From: Monoglobus pectinilyticus
GTDB taxonomy: Bacteria; Bacillota; Clostridia; Monoglobales; Monoglobaceae
Direction: 5' to 3'
Assembly: GCF_002874775.1 (NCBI RefSeq)
Contig: NZ_CP020991.1
Coordinates: 2,456,451 to 2,520,450, forward strand
DNA length: 64,000 nt
Part shown: piece by piece, positions 46,264 through 56,252 of the stretch
Numbering within the stretch: position 1 is the stretch's first letter
Layout of the letters: every line of letters starts with the position of its first letter
The notes under the pieces: generated by a model
Databases searched by the model: none
What the model saw: only the letters and a program-made list of their open reading frames with translations
Told to the model about the DNA's origin: nothing
Position numbers and translations under genes: made by a program

Positions 46264-48633
46264 ATGGAAGAGAAATCATTATCAACTCTTGAATATACAA
46301 AAATTTTAAAGTCGCTTTCAGAGTGTGCTAAAAATGACGACGCAAAAACAATGGCAGAAGAATTGAAGCCGTCGTCAGATTTCCGCGAGGTGGAAAGGGC
46401 GCTTGCAGAGACAGATGCTGCGGTTACTATGTCGCTTAAATTTGGCTCGCCCGAAATATTAAGAGTAGAGCCGGTTGACGGAGCGATAAAGCGTCTTGAT
46501 GTGGGCGGCGCACTTTCGGCGGCCGAACTTCTTAATGTGGCCAGGCTTTTAAAATGTATCAGAAATTTAAAGAGATATACTAAGGAACAGACAGGGGTGC
46601 TTGAGGAATATTTTTCTGAGCTTGTCTCCGCTAAACCTATAGAGGACGAGATAAACAGAGCGATTGTTTCTGAGGATGAAATTGCGGACGCGGCCAGTCC
46701 CGCTCTGGCTAATGTCAGAAGAAAGATGAAAAATGCAGGTGCCAAAATAAAGGACAGCCTTGACAGCATGGTTCGTTCCGGTCACTATCAAAAGTTTTTG
46801 ATGGATAATATAGTAACTATGCGTAATAACCGGTATGTTGTTCCGGTTAAAGCCGAGCACCGCAGTGAGGTGCCCGGTATAGTTCATGATATGTCCGCCT
46901 CGGGCAGCACGGTTTTTATAGAGCCGTCGAGCGTTGTAAACGCCAATAATGAACTGCACGAACTGGAGATAAAAGAGAAGGCGGAGATAGAAAAGGTATT
47001 ATATGAGCTGTCAAACAAGGTTGCTGAAATATCAGAGCAGGTCAAGTATAACTATGAGACTTTGATTTTAATAGACTTTATTTTTGCCAAGGCGAAGTTG
47101 GCTCTTGATATGAAAGCCGTCTGTCCGAAATTGAATACTGACGGCAAAATAAAAATTGTCAAGGGAAGACATCCGCTTATAGACAAGTCGAAAATAGTTC
47201 CGATAGATGTTCGGCTGGGCGATGATTTTGACGTTTTGGTGGTTACGGGACCCAATACCGGAGGTAAGACTGTTGTGCTTAAAACTATAGGCTTGTTTTG
47301 TATTATGACTCAGGCGGGGCTTCACATACCGGCCAACGATGAGAGCGAGATGCCTGTGTTTGATGATATTTTCGCTGATATCGGCGACGAGCAGAGCATA
47401 GAGCAGAGCCTTTCAACATTTTCATCACATATGAAGAATATAGTTCATATAGTAGAGAATGCAGGCCCGAATTCGCTTGTGCTTTTTGACGAGCTGGGAG
47501 CGGGAACCGACCCGGTTGAGGGAGCCGCTCTTGCCACGGCTATTATTGAAAGTATCAGGCTTATTGGCGCAAAGATTGTGGCTACCACTCATTACAGTGA
47601 ACTGAAGCTATACGCGCTTTCGACCGACGGTATAGAAAACGCCTCCTGCGAGTTTGACGTTGAAACCCTTAGCCCTACTTACAAATTGTTGATTGGCGTG
47701 CCCGGCAAGAGCAACGCGTTTGCCATATCTAAAAAATTGGGTTTGCCGGATAGTATAATTGAGCGTTCAAAAGAGAAATTGTCAGATGAGAATATAAAGT
47801 TTGAAGATGTTCTCGGCAGTATTGAAGAAAACAGGGTTTCCGCTCAAAAAGCTAGAGAAGAGCAGGAGCGGATGCGCCGTGAAATAGAGCAGCTCAAAGA
47901 TGAACTGCAAAGAGAGCGCGAAAAGATAGATAAGAAAAAGGATAAAATATATGATAACGCGAGAGCGAAAGCAGAAAAAATAATAAAGCAGGCTCAGGAA
48001 GATACGGAGAGAATGCTTGAAGAGATAAAACAGCTTCAAAAGGAAAAGCGGAATAAGGAAGCTGTCAGGGCAATGGAAGAGGTTCGCAAAGAGCTGAAAC
48101 TCAAGGAAAAATCTAATGTACGCCCCAAAAATCGCAGGAGCGGCGGCGTAAAGTCGAACGTTAATTTAAACACTTTGAAACTTGGCTCCAATGTTCTGAT
48201 TATAGACCTAAATGACAAGGGAACTGTTCTTTCGATAAATAAAGATAATCAGACAGCAGTAATTCAAGTTGGCATAATGAAAATCACTGCTAAGATTTCA
48301 AATCTAGTGGTGCTTGAAGATGAAAAGGGTTCAAAGCCTGAAAGCTATGTGGCTCCAAAGAGGTCGACAGGAATCAATACTGCAATGAGCGGAAAGACCG
48401 AAGTTGATTTAAGAGGTATGACAATAGGCGAAGCGGAGCTTGAAGTTGATAAGTTTTTGGATGAGTCTGTATTGAGCGGCCTCAGTGAAGTCAGCCTTAT
48501 TCACGGAAAGGGCACAGGCGCGCTGAGGGCAGGGATTCATGAATATCTGCGGCATCATCCGCATGTCAGAAAATACCGCTTAGGCAGGTTCGGCGAGGGC
48601 GATATCGGCGTTACGATAGTGGAACTCAAATAG
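46264..48633 (+). CDS. mutS2: MutS2 endonuclease/ribosome-rescue ATPase
   Basis: 789 residues, full length. It has the MutS core and ATPase without the mismatch-recognition domain: Walker A GPNTGGKT at 329-336, Walker B LVLFDELGAGTDPVEGAALA, signature region DIGDEQSIEQSLSTFSSHM and ATTHYSELKLYA. A long coiled coil follows (about 510-620, RREIEQLKDELQREREKIDK), then KOW-like and C-terminal Smr nuclease domains (VDLRGMTIGEAELEVDKFLD, IHGKGTGALRAGIHEYL). MutS2 limits recombination and, in Bacillus, splits collided ribosomes. It has its own promoter. Confidence 0.96.
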   Translation: MEEKSLSTLEYTKILKSLSECAKNDDAKTMAEELKPSSDFREVERALAETDAAVTMSLKFGSPEILRVEPVDGAIKRLDVGGALSAAELLNVARLLKCIRNLKRYTKEQTGVLEEYFSELVSAKPIEDEINRAIVSEDEIADAASPALANVRRKMKNAGAKIKDSLDSMVRSGHYQKFLMDNIVTMRNNRYVVPVKAEHRSEVPGIVHDMSASGSTVFIEPSSVVNANNELHELEIKEKAEIEKVLYELSNKVAEISEQVKYNYETLILIDFIFAKAKLALDMKAVCPKLNTDGKIKIVKGRHPLIDKSKIVPIDVRLGDDFDVLVVTGPNTGGKTVVLKTIGLFCIMTQAGLHIPANDESEMPVFDDIFADIGDEQSIEQSLSTFSSHMKNIVHIVENAGPNSLVLFDELGAGTDPVEGAALATAIIESIRLIGAKIVATTHYSELKLYALSTDGIENASCEFDVETLSPTYKLLIGVPGKSNAFAISKKLGLPDSIIERSKEKLSDENIKFEDVLGSIEENRVSAQKAREEQERMRREIEQLKDELQREREKIDKKKDKIYDNARAKAEKIIKQAQEDTERMLEEIKQLQKEKRNKEAVRAMEEVRKELKLKEKSNVRPKNRRSGGVKSNVNLNTLKLGSNVLIIDLNDKGTVLSINKDNQTAVIQVGIMKITAKISNLVVLEDEKGSKPESYVAPKRSTGINTAMSGKTEVDLRGMTIGEAELEVDKFLDESVLSGLSEVSLIHGKGTGALRAGIHEYLRHHPHVRKYRLGRFGEGDIGVTIVELK

Positions 48634-48712
48634 CCGATTATCTGTAAAACAGTGATATAAAAGTATTATATTGACCAAATTCCTAAAATTTTTGTTTTTT
48701 GTAAAAAAATTG

Positions 48713-48741
48713 TTGTATTTTTTCGAAAGTAATGATAAAAT
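48713..48741 (+). promoter_or_regulatory. Promoter of recJ
   Basis: TTGTAT (48713-48718), 17-bp spacer, TAAAAT (48736-48741), 54 nt before the ATG. Confidence 0.5.
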
Positions 48742-48795
48742 ATTGAAATGACTGTTTAAATTAGTAAACTAATTTTATTTAGGAGATAAATTTGT

Positions 48796-50508
48796 ATGTT
48801 AAAGAAGAAATGGATACTTAAAGAATTTGATAAGGCAAGGGTGGTTGAAATTTCTAAGAATTTCAATATTTCACCTTTAACCGCGATTATCCTTTATAAC
48901 CGTGGTATCCGTGAAGATGGGCAGATAAAAGATTTTCTTGCCCGTGACCTGAGCGGTATGCACGACCCATTCCTGATGAAGGATATGGATAAGGCTGTTG
49001 AAAGAATTCTTTTAGCTAAAAAGAATAATGAGAAAATCACTATTTATGGTGATTATGATGTTGATGGAATCACATCTATAGCGATTCTTTATAAGTATCT
49101 TAAAAACATGGGTTTGGAAGTGGGATTTTATGTTCCGGACAGAATGGTTGAAGGATACGGCGTAAACAGGGACGCTCTTGACAAGATAAAGGCTGACGGC
49201 ACCGCTGTTATTATAACCGTGGATACCGGTATAACCGCCATTGAGGAAGCCGATTATGCTAAGTCTATTGGTATTGACTTTATAATAACCGACCATCATG
49301 AGTGTAAGGAAAGTATTCCTGACGTATATGCGGCTATCGACCCTAAGAGGAAAGACTGTGAGTATCCGTTTAAAAGTCTTGCCGGCGTTGGCGTTGTGTT
49401 TAAGCTTATACAGGCGCTTGACAGTTCTGAACCAATCGAAAATCTGATGGATGAATATGCGGACTTAATGTGTCTCGGCACGGTTGCTGATATTTCACCG
49501 CTTATAGACGAGAACCGTGTGATTGTAACCGAAGGATTAAAGAGATTTAAGACCACTAAAAATATAGGCTTAAAAGCGCTGATTGACGTGTCTACAAATG
49601 GCAAGGCAATCACAACCTCAACTATCGGATATACTATAGCTCCTAGAATCAATGCGAGCGGACGTTTGGGCTGTGCTTCCACAAGTGTGGAATTGTTCCT
49701 TACAGAAGATGAAGAGGAGGCGGCTAAGCTGGCTGATTCTCTCTGTCATGAAAACACGCTGAGACAGCAGACCGAGCAGAAGATGTTTAAAGAGGCGCTG
49801 GAATATATTGAACAGCATCCTGAAATTAAGGATGATGATATTTTGGTTATTCCTCATGAGAACTGGCACCATGGTATTGTCGGTATAGTTTCATCTAAGA
49901 TTACCGAAAAATATTATAAACCGTCTATTTTGTTTGCGGTTGATGGAGATTCAGCAAAGGGCAGCGGCAGAAGTATTGCGGGATTTAATCTGTTTGGCGC
50001 TTTGGAAAACTGCAGCGGTCTTTTAGAAAAGTTCGGCGGTCATGAGTTGGCGGCAGGACTTACTATTAAGGCTGAGAATATTGAGGCTTTTAGAAAAAAG
50101 ATTAACGAATATGCAAAGGGAAGAATTGAGGATATGACTCTTGTTCCTACTATATCTCTGGACGCTCAAATCAAGGTTCCTTATATAACGATAGATACTG
50201 TTCATGATATAAATAAGCTTCAGCCTTTTGGAGTAAACAACCCAACGCCGTCGTTTTCTGTCCGCAATATAAAGATTCACAGAATCAGTGTGATGAGCGA
50301 GGGCAAGCATCTGCGCATGACCCTTTATAAGGACGGAAAGTATTTGGATACCGTTGGTTTTGGAATGGGAGATTATTATAGTATGTTTAGAGAAGGCGAC
50401 TATATTGACGTTGCTTTTGCTCTTGACATTAACGACTATAAAGGATTCCAAAATGTTCAGCTTATTTTGAAAGATATGAGAAAAACGGAGTTTAAAGACG
50501 CAAGATAA
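48796..50508 (+). CDS. recJ: Single-stranded-DNA exonuclease RecJ
   Basis: 570 residues, the standard compact form. It degrades single-stranded DNA 5' to 3' in recombination and repair. The DHH phosphoesterase motifs are intact: DYDVDG from residue 86, DTGI, TDHHE (D166-H168), and DHHA1 motifs with GHELAAGLTI near residues 415-425; the C-terminal OB-like domain (VRNIKIHRISVMSEGKHLRM) follows. AGGAGAT precedes the ATG. In Bacillus recJ-apt-relA are adjacent; here apt is missing between recJ and rel. Confidence 0.95.
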   Translation: MLKKKWILKEFDKARVVEISKNFNISPLTAIILYNRGIREDGQIKDFLARDLSGMHDPFLMKDMDKAVERILLAKKNNEKITIYGDYDVDGITSIAILYKYLKNMGLEVGFYVPDRMVEGYGVNRDALDKIKADGTAVIITVDTGITAIEEADYAKSIGIDFIITDHHECKESIPDVYAAIDPKRKDCEYPFKSLAGVGVVFKLIQALDSSEPIENLMDEYADLMCLGTVADISPLIDENRVIVTEGLKRFKTTKNIGLKALIDVSTNGKAITTSTIGYTIAPRINASGRLGCASTSVELFLTEDEEEAAKLADSLCHENTLRQQTEQKMFKEALEYIEQHPEIKDDDILVIPHENWHHGIVGIVSSKITEKYYKPSILFAVDGDSAKGSGRSIAGFNLFGALENCSGLLEKFGGHELAAGLTIKAENIEAFRKKINEYAKGRIEDMTLVPTISLDAQIKVPYITIDTVHDINKLQPFGVNNPTPSFSVRNIKIHRISVMSEGKHLRMTLYKDGKYLDTVGFGMGDYYSMFREGDYIDVAFALDINDYKGFQNVQLILKDMRKTEFKDAR

Positions 50509-50540
50509 AAGAAATACTAATTATATAAATAAATATGGAA

Positions 50541-50600
50541 TGAACCGGCTGTATCTTAGATGTATCGCGTTTAGCATACTTTTTTGATGAGACCGGTTCA
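50541..50600 (+). promoter_or_regulatory. Inverted repeat between recJ and rel
   Basis: tgaaccgg (50541-50548) and ccggttca (50593-50600) are exact complements with a 44-nt loop holding a T6 run near its end. It lies 27 nt before the rel start and could affect readthrough or translation; no promoter is clear here. Confidence 0.35.
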
Positions 50601-50626
50601 AACTGCTATATGGCGAGTGATGAATT

Positions 50627-52816
50627 ATGAAAGGTAACGAGCTTTCTACTCTTATAGAGTTAATAAGAAAATATAATAAAACAGGCGATTTGTCCATGGT
50701 GGAAAAGGCGTATAATTTTGCTGTCGAAAAGCATGACGGGCAGACAAGAAAATCCGGCGAGCCTTTTGTTAACCACCCGATTCAAGTCGCTTCAATAATT
50801 GCTGAAATGGAGTTTGATGTGGAGTCTATAGTTGCCGCGCTGCTTCATGACGTTGTGGAGGATACCGACTCCACCAGAGAGGATATAGTCCGAGAATTTG
50901 GGGAGACTGTGGCTCTGCTGGTTGACGGTGTTACAAAGCTTGATAAAATACCATACTCTTCTAAAGAGGAACAGCAGATTGAGACCTTGAGAAAAATGTT
51001 TTTCGCTATGGCGGAAGACGTTAGGGTGATAGTTATAAAGCTGGCCGACAGGCTTCATAATATGAGAACGATGAAATATATGCCTGAGGAGCGTCAAAGG
51101 GCAATATCAAGAGAGACTTTGGAGGTTTATGCCCCTCTGGCTCACAGGCTTGGTATGTCAAAGATAAAAATGGAGCTAGAGGACTTGTCGCTCAGGTATA
51201 TAGACCCTATAGGATATTATGAGATAGTTGACAATATAGCTCAGAAGCGTGAAGAAAGAGAAAAGTATATCGGTGAGATTATCGAAATACTTCAAAAGAA
51301 GCTGGATGAACTTCATATAAAGGCTCATGTTGTAGGCAGGGCAAAGCATTTTTATAGTATATACCGCAAGATGTTTATGCAGAATAAAACTATTGACGAG
51401 CTTTATGACTTATTTGCGGTTCGTGTTATAGTTGATACAGTTTCAGACTGTTACGCGGTGCTGGGTATGGTTCATGAACTGTTCAAGCCGATGCCCGGCA
51501 GGTTTAAAGATTATATAGCTATGCCTAAGCCGAATATGTATCAGTCGCTTCATTCAACGCTTATTGGACCTAACGGCACCCCGTTTGAAATTCAAATCAG
51601 AACATGGGAAATGCACCAAATAGCTGAAAACGGTATCGCCGCTCACTGGAAGTATAAAGAGGGGAAAAGCGGTTCCAGTGATATGGATGATAAGCTGGAA
51701 TGGATTAAAAATCTGCTGGAAATTCAAAAGGACAGCACTAGTCCTGAAGATTTTATGCACACCTTAAAAATTGATATGTTCAGCGACGAAGTGTTTGTCT
51801 TCACACCAAAGGGCGACGTTGTCAGTCTTCCTGCAGGCTCAACCCCAATTGACTTTGCCTATAGGATACACAGCGCAGTCGGCAATAGAATGACCGGTGC
51901 AAAAGTCAACGGAAAGATTGTGCCGCTTTCGCACGAGCTTAAAAATGGTGATTTTATTGATGTCATAACCAGTTCGGTTCCGCATGGACCGAAAATTGAC
52001 TGGCTTAAAATCTGCAAGACGTCTCAGGCTAGAAACAAGATAAACCAATGGTTTAAAAAGGTAAACCGTGAGGAAAATATAGAAAAGGGAAAAGAGACTA
52101 TAGAAAAGGAACTGTCTAAAAACAGTATTCCTGTCAAATATATAAATGATGAATCCTTTATTAGCCCGTTACTAAAGAAATACGGATTTAACGGTATAAT
52201 GGATTTGTATGCGGCTGTGGGATACGGAAGCACAAATGCTAATCGATTTGTAACCAGGTTTCTGACCGAATGCAAAAATAAACAGCTTCAGGAAATGGAG
52301 CTTACTCCTGCAGAGCTCAATGTTCCGCTGAAGGTGAAGACCACGGCCAAACCCAATACAAGCGGCGTTGTGGTTGAGGGTATAGATAACTGCATGGTTA
52401 GGTTTTCACACTGCTGCAACCCGGTTCCGGGAGATAAAATAGTCGGTTATGTTACTCGCGGCAGAGGCGTTGCCGTTCATAGAGCGGACTGTCTGAATAT
52501 GATACATGCCGCTGCGTCTGAGCAGGAGCGGAACAGATTGATTTCTGTTCATTGGGCAGGCGATACTCCGCCGTCTTCGTTCCAGTCGATGATTACGATA
52601 ACCGCTTCAGACAGGGTTAATCTGCTGGTTGATATACTGACTGTTATAAACGATGCAAAAGCGCCTGTAACTAATGTTAACGCCAGAACCGGCAGAAACG
52701 ATTTGGCTATAATAGAAATAACGACCGAAATTTCAAATACGAGTCAGCTTGACACTATAAAGAGGAAACTTAAAGCTCTCAGCGGAGTTATATCGGTCAG
52801 CAGGAGCAGACAGTAA
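50627..52816 (+). CDS. rel: Bifunctional (p)ppGpp synthetase/hydrolase Rel
   Basis: 729 residues. Domains: HD hydrolase (about 25-190; LLHDVVEDT with H74), synthetase (about 230-370; GRFKDYIAMPKPNMYQSLHS), TGS (about 390-455), helical and zinc-finger-like CC region (MVRFSHCCNPVPGD, VHRADCLN), and C-terminal ACT. The RFKD form of the synthetase loop is the one found in bifunctional enzymes, so it should both make and destroy the stringent-response alarmone. It lies between recJ and an MBL hydrolase, as in other Bacillota apart from missing apt and dtd. Confidence 0.96.
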   Translation: MKGNELSTLIELIRKYNKTGDLSMVEKAYNFAVEKHDGQTRKSGEPFVNHPIQVASIIAEMEFDVESIVAALLHDVVEDTDSTREDIVREFGETVALLVDGVTKLDKIPYSSKEEQQIETLRKMFFAMAEDVRVIVIKLADRLHNMRTMKYMPEERQRAISRETLEVYAPLAHRLGMSKIKMELEDLSLRYIDPIGYYEIVDNIAQKREEREKYIGEIIEILQKKLDELHIKAHVVGRAKHFYSIYRKMFMQNKTIDELYDLFAVRVIVDTVSDCYAVLGMVHELFKPMPGRFKDYIAMPKPNMYQSLHSTLIGPNGTPFEIQIRTWEMHQIAENGIAAHWKYKEGKSGSSDMDDKLEWIKNLLEIQKDSTSPEDFMHTLKIDMFSDEVFVFTPKGDVVSLPAGSTPIDFAYRIHSAVGNRMTGAKVNGKIVPLSHELKNGDFIDVITSSVPHGPKIDWLKICKTSQARNKINQWFKKVNREENIEKGKETIEKELSKNSIPVKYINDESFISPLLKKYGFNGIMDLYAAVGYGSTNANRFVTRFLTECKNKQLQEMELTPAELNVPLKVKTTAKPNTSGVVVEGIDNCMVRFSHCCNPVPGDKIVGYVTRGRGVAVHRADCLNMIHAAASEQERNRLISVHWAGDTPPSSFQSMITITASDRVNLLVDILTVINDAKAPVTNVNARTGRNDLAIIEITTEISNTSQLDTIKRKLKALSGVISVSRSRQ

Positions 52817-52839
52817 ATAAATATAAAGGATATGGTGCT

Positions 52840-53463
52840 ATGATAATAAAAAGATTGATTTTAGGACCTGTTGCAACAAACTGTTATATTTTCTTGGATG
52901 AAGACAGCAAAGAGGCGGCGGTTATAGATCCGTCAGCCGACCATGAGTCTATTTTGAATTTAATAAAAGAAAATGGCTATAAGCTTAAAAAAATATTCCT
53001 GACCCATGGTCACTATGACCATATAGGAGGACTGTCCGGGTTATTAGAAGCGGAGCCTGAGGCTAAGGTTTACGCCCATGAAAAAAGCGCTGAGGTTCTT
53101 GGCGAGCCGCGCGTTAACCTATCCGGTGAGCTTGGCAGAAAAGAAGAAACTTTTAAGGCGGATATTGCGTTAAAAGACGGAGATATTATTCCGTTTGGAA
53201 AAGATGAGTTTAAAGTTATTTATACACCTGGTCATACAATAGACGGAATCTGTTTGGTTATAGACGGAAAAGTTTTCTGCGGCGATACCATATTTAGATT
53301 CAGCGTTGGCAGAACCGATTTCCCTACGGGGGATATGAGCCAGGAGGTTCAGTCGATTAAGACAAAGATAATGCCGTTTGATGACAGCGTTCGTCTGTAT
53401 CCGGGACATGGGGAACCTACTACAGTTGGAGACGAGCGCCGCGGAAACCCATACTTGAGATAG
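52840..53463 (+). CDS. MBL-fold hydrolase, glyoxalase-II-like
   Basis: 207 residues, complete metallo-beta-lactamase fold of the YqgX/glyoxalase-II-like group. Metal ligands: THGHYDHIGG, then GHT in YTPGHTIDGI, FCGDTIF with the bridging Asp, and PGHGEPT near the end. These enzymes hydrolyse thioesters such as S-lactoylglutathione analogues; the true substrate is unknown. It is 23 nt after rel and 15 nt before hemZ, so probably in one transcript. Confidence 0.88.
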   Translation: MIIKRLILGPVATNCYIFLDEDSKEAAVIDPSADHESILNLIKENGYKLKKIFLTHGHYDHIGGLSGLLEAEPEAKVYAHEKSAEVLGEPRVNLSGELGRKEETFKADIALKDGDIIPFGKDEFKVIYTPGHTIDGICLVIDGKVFCGDTIFRFSVGRTDFPTGDMSQEVQSIKTKIMPFDDSVRLYPGHGEPTTVGDERRGNPYLR

Positions 53464-53478
53464 GATTAGGAGCACATT

Positions 53479-54663
53479 ATGTCAGAAATTACAGATGAAA
53501 CAAAATCCCCTTGGGGAATATTGACGGGTATACGTCCGGCTAAAATTGCCACTAAGCTTCTTGACGAGGGCATGAGCGATGACGAGGTAATAAGTTATTT
53601 TATAAATGAGTGCGGTACCACATATGAAAAAGCGTCTCTTGCCTTAGAGGCGGCGAGAGCATTGCGTCCGATACGTGATGATATGTATCGAGACGGGGTG
53701 AGCATTTATATAGGTATACCGTTTTGCCCGAGCAGGTGTCTTTACTGCTCTTTTGTTACCAACGGCACAAAGCAGGCGGCGGCTCTTATGCCTGAGTATA
53801 TAGAGGCGCTGAAAAAGGAGATAAAGTATACGGCTGATATAATAAGCCATAACGGAACCCCGGTTGAAACCGTATATATCGGCGGCGGAACTCCTACAAC
53901 TCTTACGCCCAGGTTGCTTGAAGAGATGATAGACTGTCTCTATGACAATTGTGACCTTTCAAAAATGAAGGAATTCACTGTTGAGGCAGGTCGTCCTGAT
54001 ACCATAACGGAAGAAAAACTAAAGGTTTTAAAGAAGTATAATGTGGACAGGATAAGCATAAACCCACAGTCTATGAATGACAGCACACTTAAAATAATCG
54101 GCAGGGCACACAGCGCCGATGATATACGTGAAGCTATGAAAATGGCAAGGCACTGCGGATTTGATAATATAAACATGGACGTCATTGCAGGTCTGCCGGG
54201 TGAGGATATGGAAATGTTTAAGTATACCTTAAGCGAGGTTGAGAAGCTGGAACCCGAGGATACCACGGTACATACAATGAGTATAAAGCGGTCGTCAAGG
54301 CTGAATGAGTATTTGGACGAGTACGATTTGGCAAAAGGCGAGTTGGTTGCGGAAATGGTGTCATATGCCAGAAAGTATCTGGCGGAGAGAGGAAAGTTTC
54401 CGTATTATATGTACCGACAGAAAAATCAGCTTGGAAACCTGGAAAACGTCGGGTATTCAAAACCCGGGTTCGAGTCTCTCTATAATCTTTATATTATGGA
54501 GGAGATACAGACTATAATCTCTTTGGGCTGCGGCGGTGTGACCAAAACTGTTGACCTTGAGACAAACCGTATAGAGCGGATATTTAACGTTAAAGAAGCG
54601 AAGGACTATATTGAGCGCCTGGATGAAATGCTTCATAGAAAAGATGTTTTAAGACGAATATAA
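53479..54663 (+). CDS. hemZ: HemZ-type radical SAM protein (short form)
   Basis: 394 residues. Radical SAM cluster C83-x3-C87-x2-C90 (FCPSRCLYCSF), GGGTPTTL, VEAGRPDTI, RISINPQSMND and VIAGLPGEDMEMFKY fit the HemZ coproporphyrinogen-dehydrogenase family. Family members I know are about 490-500 residues; this one begins right at SPWGILTGIRP, so about 100 N-terminal residues are absent. TAGGAGC lies ahead of the ATG, 15 nt after the previous gene, so the short start looks real. Whether it acts in heme synthesis is doubtful, as no other heme genes are in view. Confidence 0.85.
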   Translation: MSEITDETKSPWGILTGIRPAKIATKLLDEGMSDDEVISYFINECGTTYEKASLALEAARALRPIRDDMYRDGVSIYIGIPFCPSRCLYCSFVTNGTKQAAALMPEYIEALKKEIKYTADIISHNGTPVETVYIGGGTPTTLTPRLLEEMIDCLYDNCDLSKMKEFTVEAGRPDTITEEKLKVLKKYNVDRISINPQSMNDSTLKIIGRAHSADDIREAMKMARHCGFDNINMDVIAGLPGEDMEMFKYTLSEVEKLEPEDTTVHTMSIKRSSRLNEYLDEYDLAKGELVAEMVSYARKYLAERGKFPYYMYRQKNQLGNLENVGYSKPGFESLYNLYIMEEIQTIISLGCGGVTKTVDLETNRIERIFNVKEAKDYIERLDEMLHRKDVLRRI

Positions 54664-54686
54664 ATTAATTGATAGGACTTGAAATA

Positions 54687-56252
54687 ATGGAAAATAAAAA
54701 TAACGAATCTATTGAAAACACAGAAAATAGCACTGAGAATATTGAGAGCACTGAATATACTGAGTCTGTTGAAACTACTGAAAACACTGAGAATACAGAA
54801 AATACAGAGCCGGCAAAAGGCGGACATGATTTGGGAACCGGCAGTATAGGAAAGCTTATGCTCAAAATGGCGATACCGACTATTATAGCGCAGATAATTA
54901 ATATGCTGTATAATGTGGTTGACCGAATGTACATAGGTCATATTCCCGACGTGGGCGGAATAGCGCTGACCGGAGTTGGCGTAACATTTCCTATAATAGT
55001 TATCATAACGGCATTTTCAGCTTTGGTCGGAATGGGCGGAGCACCTCGCGCCGCTATAAGCATGGGTCAGGGAGATAATAAAACAGCTGAAAAAATCATG
55101 GGTAACTGTTTGACAACGCTGGTAATAATAGCGGTGATATTAACAGTTCTGACCTTGATTTTTGCGGAGCCTTTTATTTTGATGTTCGGCGGAAACCGGG
55201 ACACAACTTTAAGCTACGGAATGAGTTACATCAGGATTTATGCGCTTGGAACTATCTTTGTCCAATGTGTTATGGGAATGAATGTGTTTATCACAACACA
55301 GGGCTTTTCTACAAAGGCAATGCTGACAATAGTAATCGGAGCGGTTATTAATATAATACTGGATCCGATTTTCATTTTCGGGTTCAATATGGGCGTCAGC
55401 GGAGCAGCTATTGCTACAGTTATTTCCCAGGCCGTTTCAGCGGTGTGGGTAATAAAGTTCTTGTCGGGTAAAAAGAGCGTTTTGAAAATAAGGAAATCCT
55501 GCCTGGGCTTTGATAAAAAAATTATGCTCCCGGTGCTGGCGCTGGGACTGTCGCCGTTTATAATGCAGTTTACCGAGAGTATTCTGACGGTCAGTTTTAA
55601 TTTCTCGCTGGCTCAGTACGGCGGAGATATAGCGGTTGGGGCTATGACTATTCTAGCAACCGCAATGCAGTTCGCTATGATGCCGCTTCAGGGACTTACG
55701 CAGGGCGCGCAGCCTATAATTAGCTATAACTATGGAGCCGGCAACAAAAAGAGGGTTGAAAAAGCATTCGGATTATTGCTTTTGTTCTCGTTTATTTTTT
55801 CATTGTTATTCTGGTCGGTGTGTATGTTTGCCCCTCAATTCCTGGTAGGAATGTTCAGCAATGACCCGAATCTTGTTATGTTTGCTGAATGGGCGCTCAG
55901 GATTTATATAGCTTCTGTTTGTATTTTTGGTATACAAATAGCGTGTCAGCAGACGTTTATAGCATTAAACCAAGCCGGAGTTTCAATATTTTTGGCGCTG
56001 CTCAGAAAAATCGTTCTGCTTATACCGTTAATTTTTATACTGCCGAATATTATAACTCCCGGATTTGCCGGTATATTTACGCCGGATAATATTCCACCTC
56101 TTTTGGAAAGCGGAGGGAATATAGTAAAAGTTTTCGCGGTATTTTTAGCGGAGCCTATTTCAGACTTCTTGGCCGTGGTGTTTACCGCGCTGATGTTTGC
56201 TCTGAAGTTTAAAAAGATATTATCAGGCAATGAAAGATGTGAGAAAGTATAA
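54687..56252 (+). CDS. MATE-family efflux transporter with repetitive acidic N-terminus
   Basis: 521 residues. Twelve predicted membrane helices from about residue 55 on, with MATE features such as KLMLKMAIPTIIAQIINMLY, MYIGH, VGMGGAPRAAISMGQGD, AVINIILDPIFIFG and GLTQGAQPIISYNYGAG. It exports cationic compounds using an ion gradient. The first 45 residues are unusual: ENT/EST/ETT triplets encoded by near-repeats at about 54711-54810, which should be a disordered acidic cytoplasmic tail. The start is the ATG at 54687; a TTG at 54669 has no ribosome site. It ends in TAATG shared with the next gene. Confidence 0.92.
   Translation: MENKNNESIENTENSTENIESTEYTESVETTENTENTENTEPAKGGHDLGTGSIGKLMLKMAIPTIIAQIINMLYNVVDRMYIGHIPDVGGIALTGVGVTFPIIVIITAFSALVGMGGAPRAAISMGQGDNKTAEKIMGNCLTTLVIIAVILTVLTLIFAEPFILMFGGNRDTTLSYGMSYIRIYALGTIFVQCVMGMNVFITTQGFSTKAMLTIVIGAVINIILDPIFIFGFNMGVSGAAIATVISQAVSAVWVIKFLSGKKSVLKIRKSCLGFDKKIMLPVLALGLSPFIMQFTESILTVSFNFSLAQYGGDIAVGAMTILATAMQFAMMPLQGLTQGAQPIISYNYGAGNKKRVEKAFGLLLLFSFIFSLLFWSVCMFAPQFLVGMFSNDPNLVMFAEWALRIYIASVCIFGIQIACQQTFIALNQAGVSIFLALLRKIVLLIPLIFILPNIITPGFAGIFTPDNIPPLLESGGNIVKVFAVFLAEPISDFLAVVFTALMFALKFKKILSGNERCEKV

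Noticed and set aside
46164-46769. Long open frame on the minus strand over the 5' part of mutS2
   Set aside because: Antisense shadow of a well-supported gene, Ser-rich without motifs.
54455-54480. tRNA-like T-arm (gggttcgagtctc)
   Set aside because: It lies within the hemZ coding sequence, and no cloverleaf could be formed around it.
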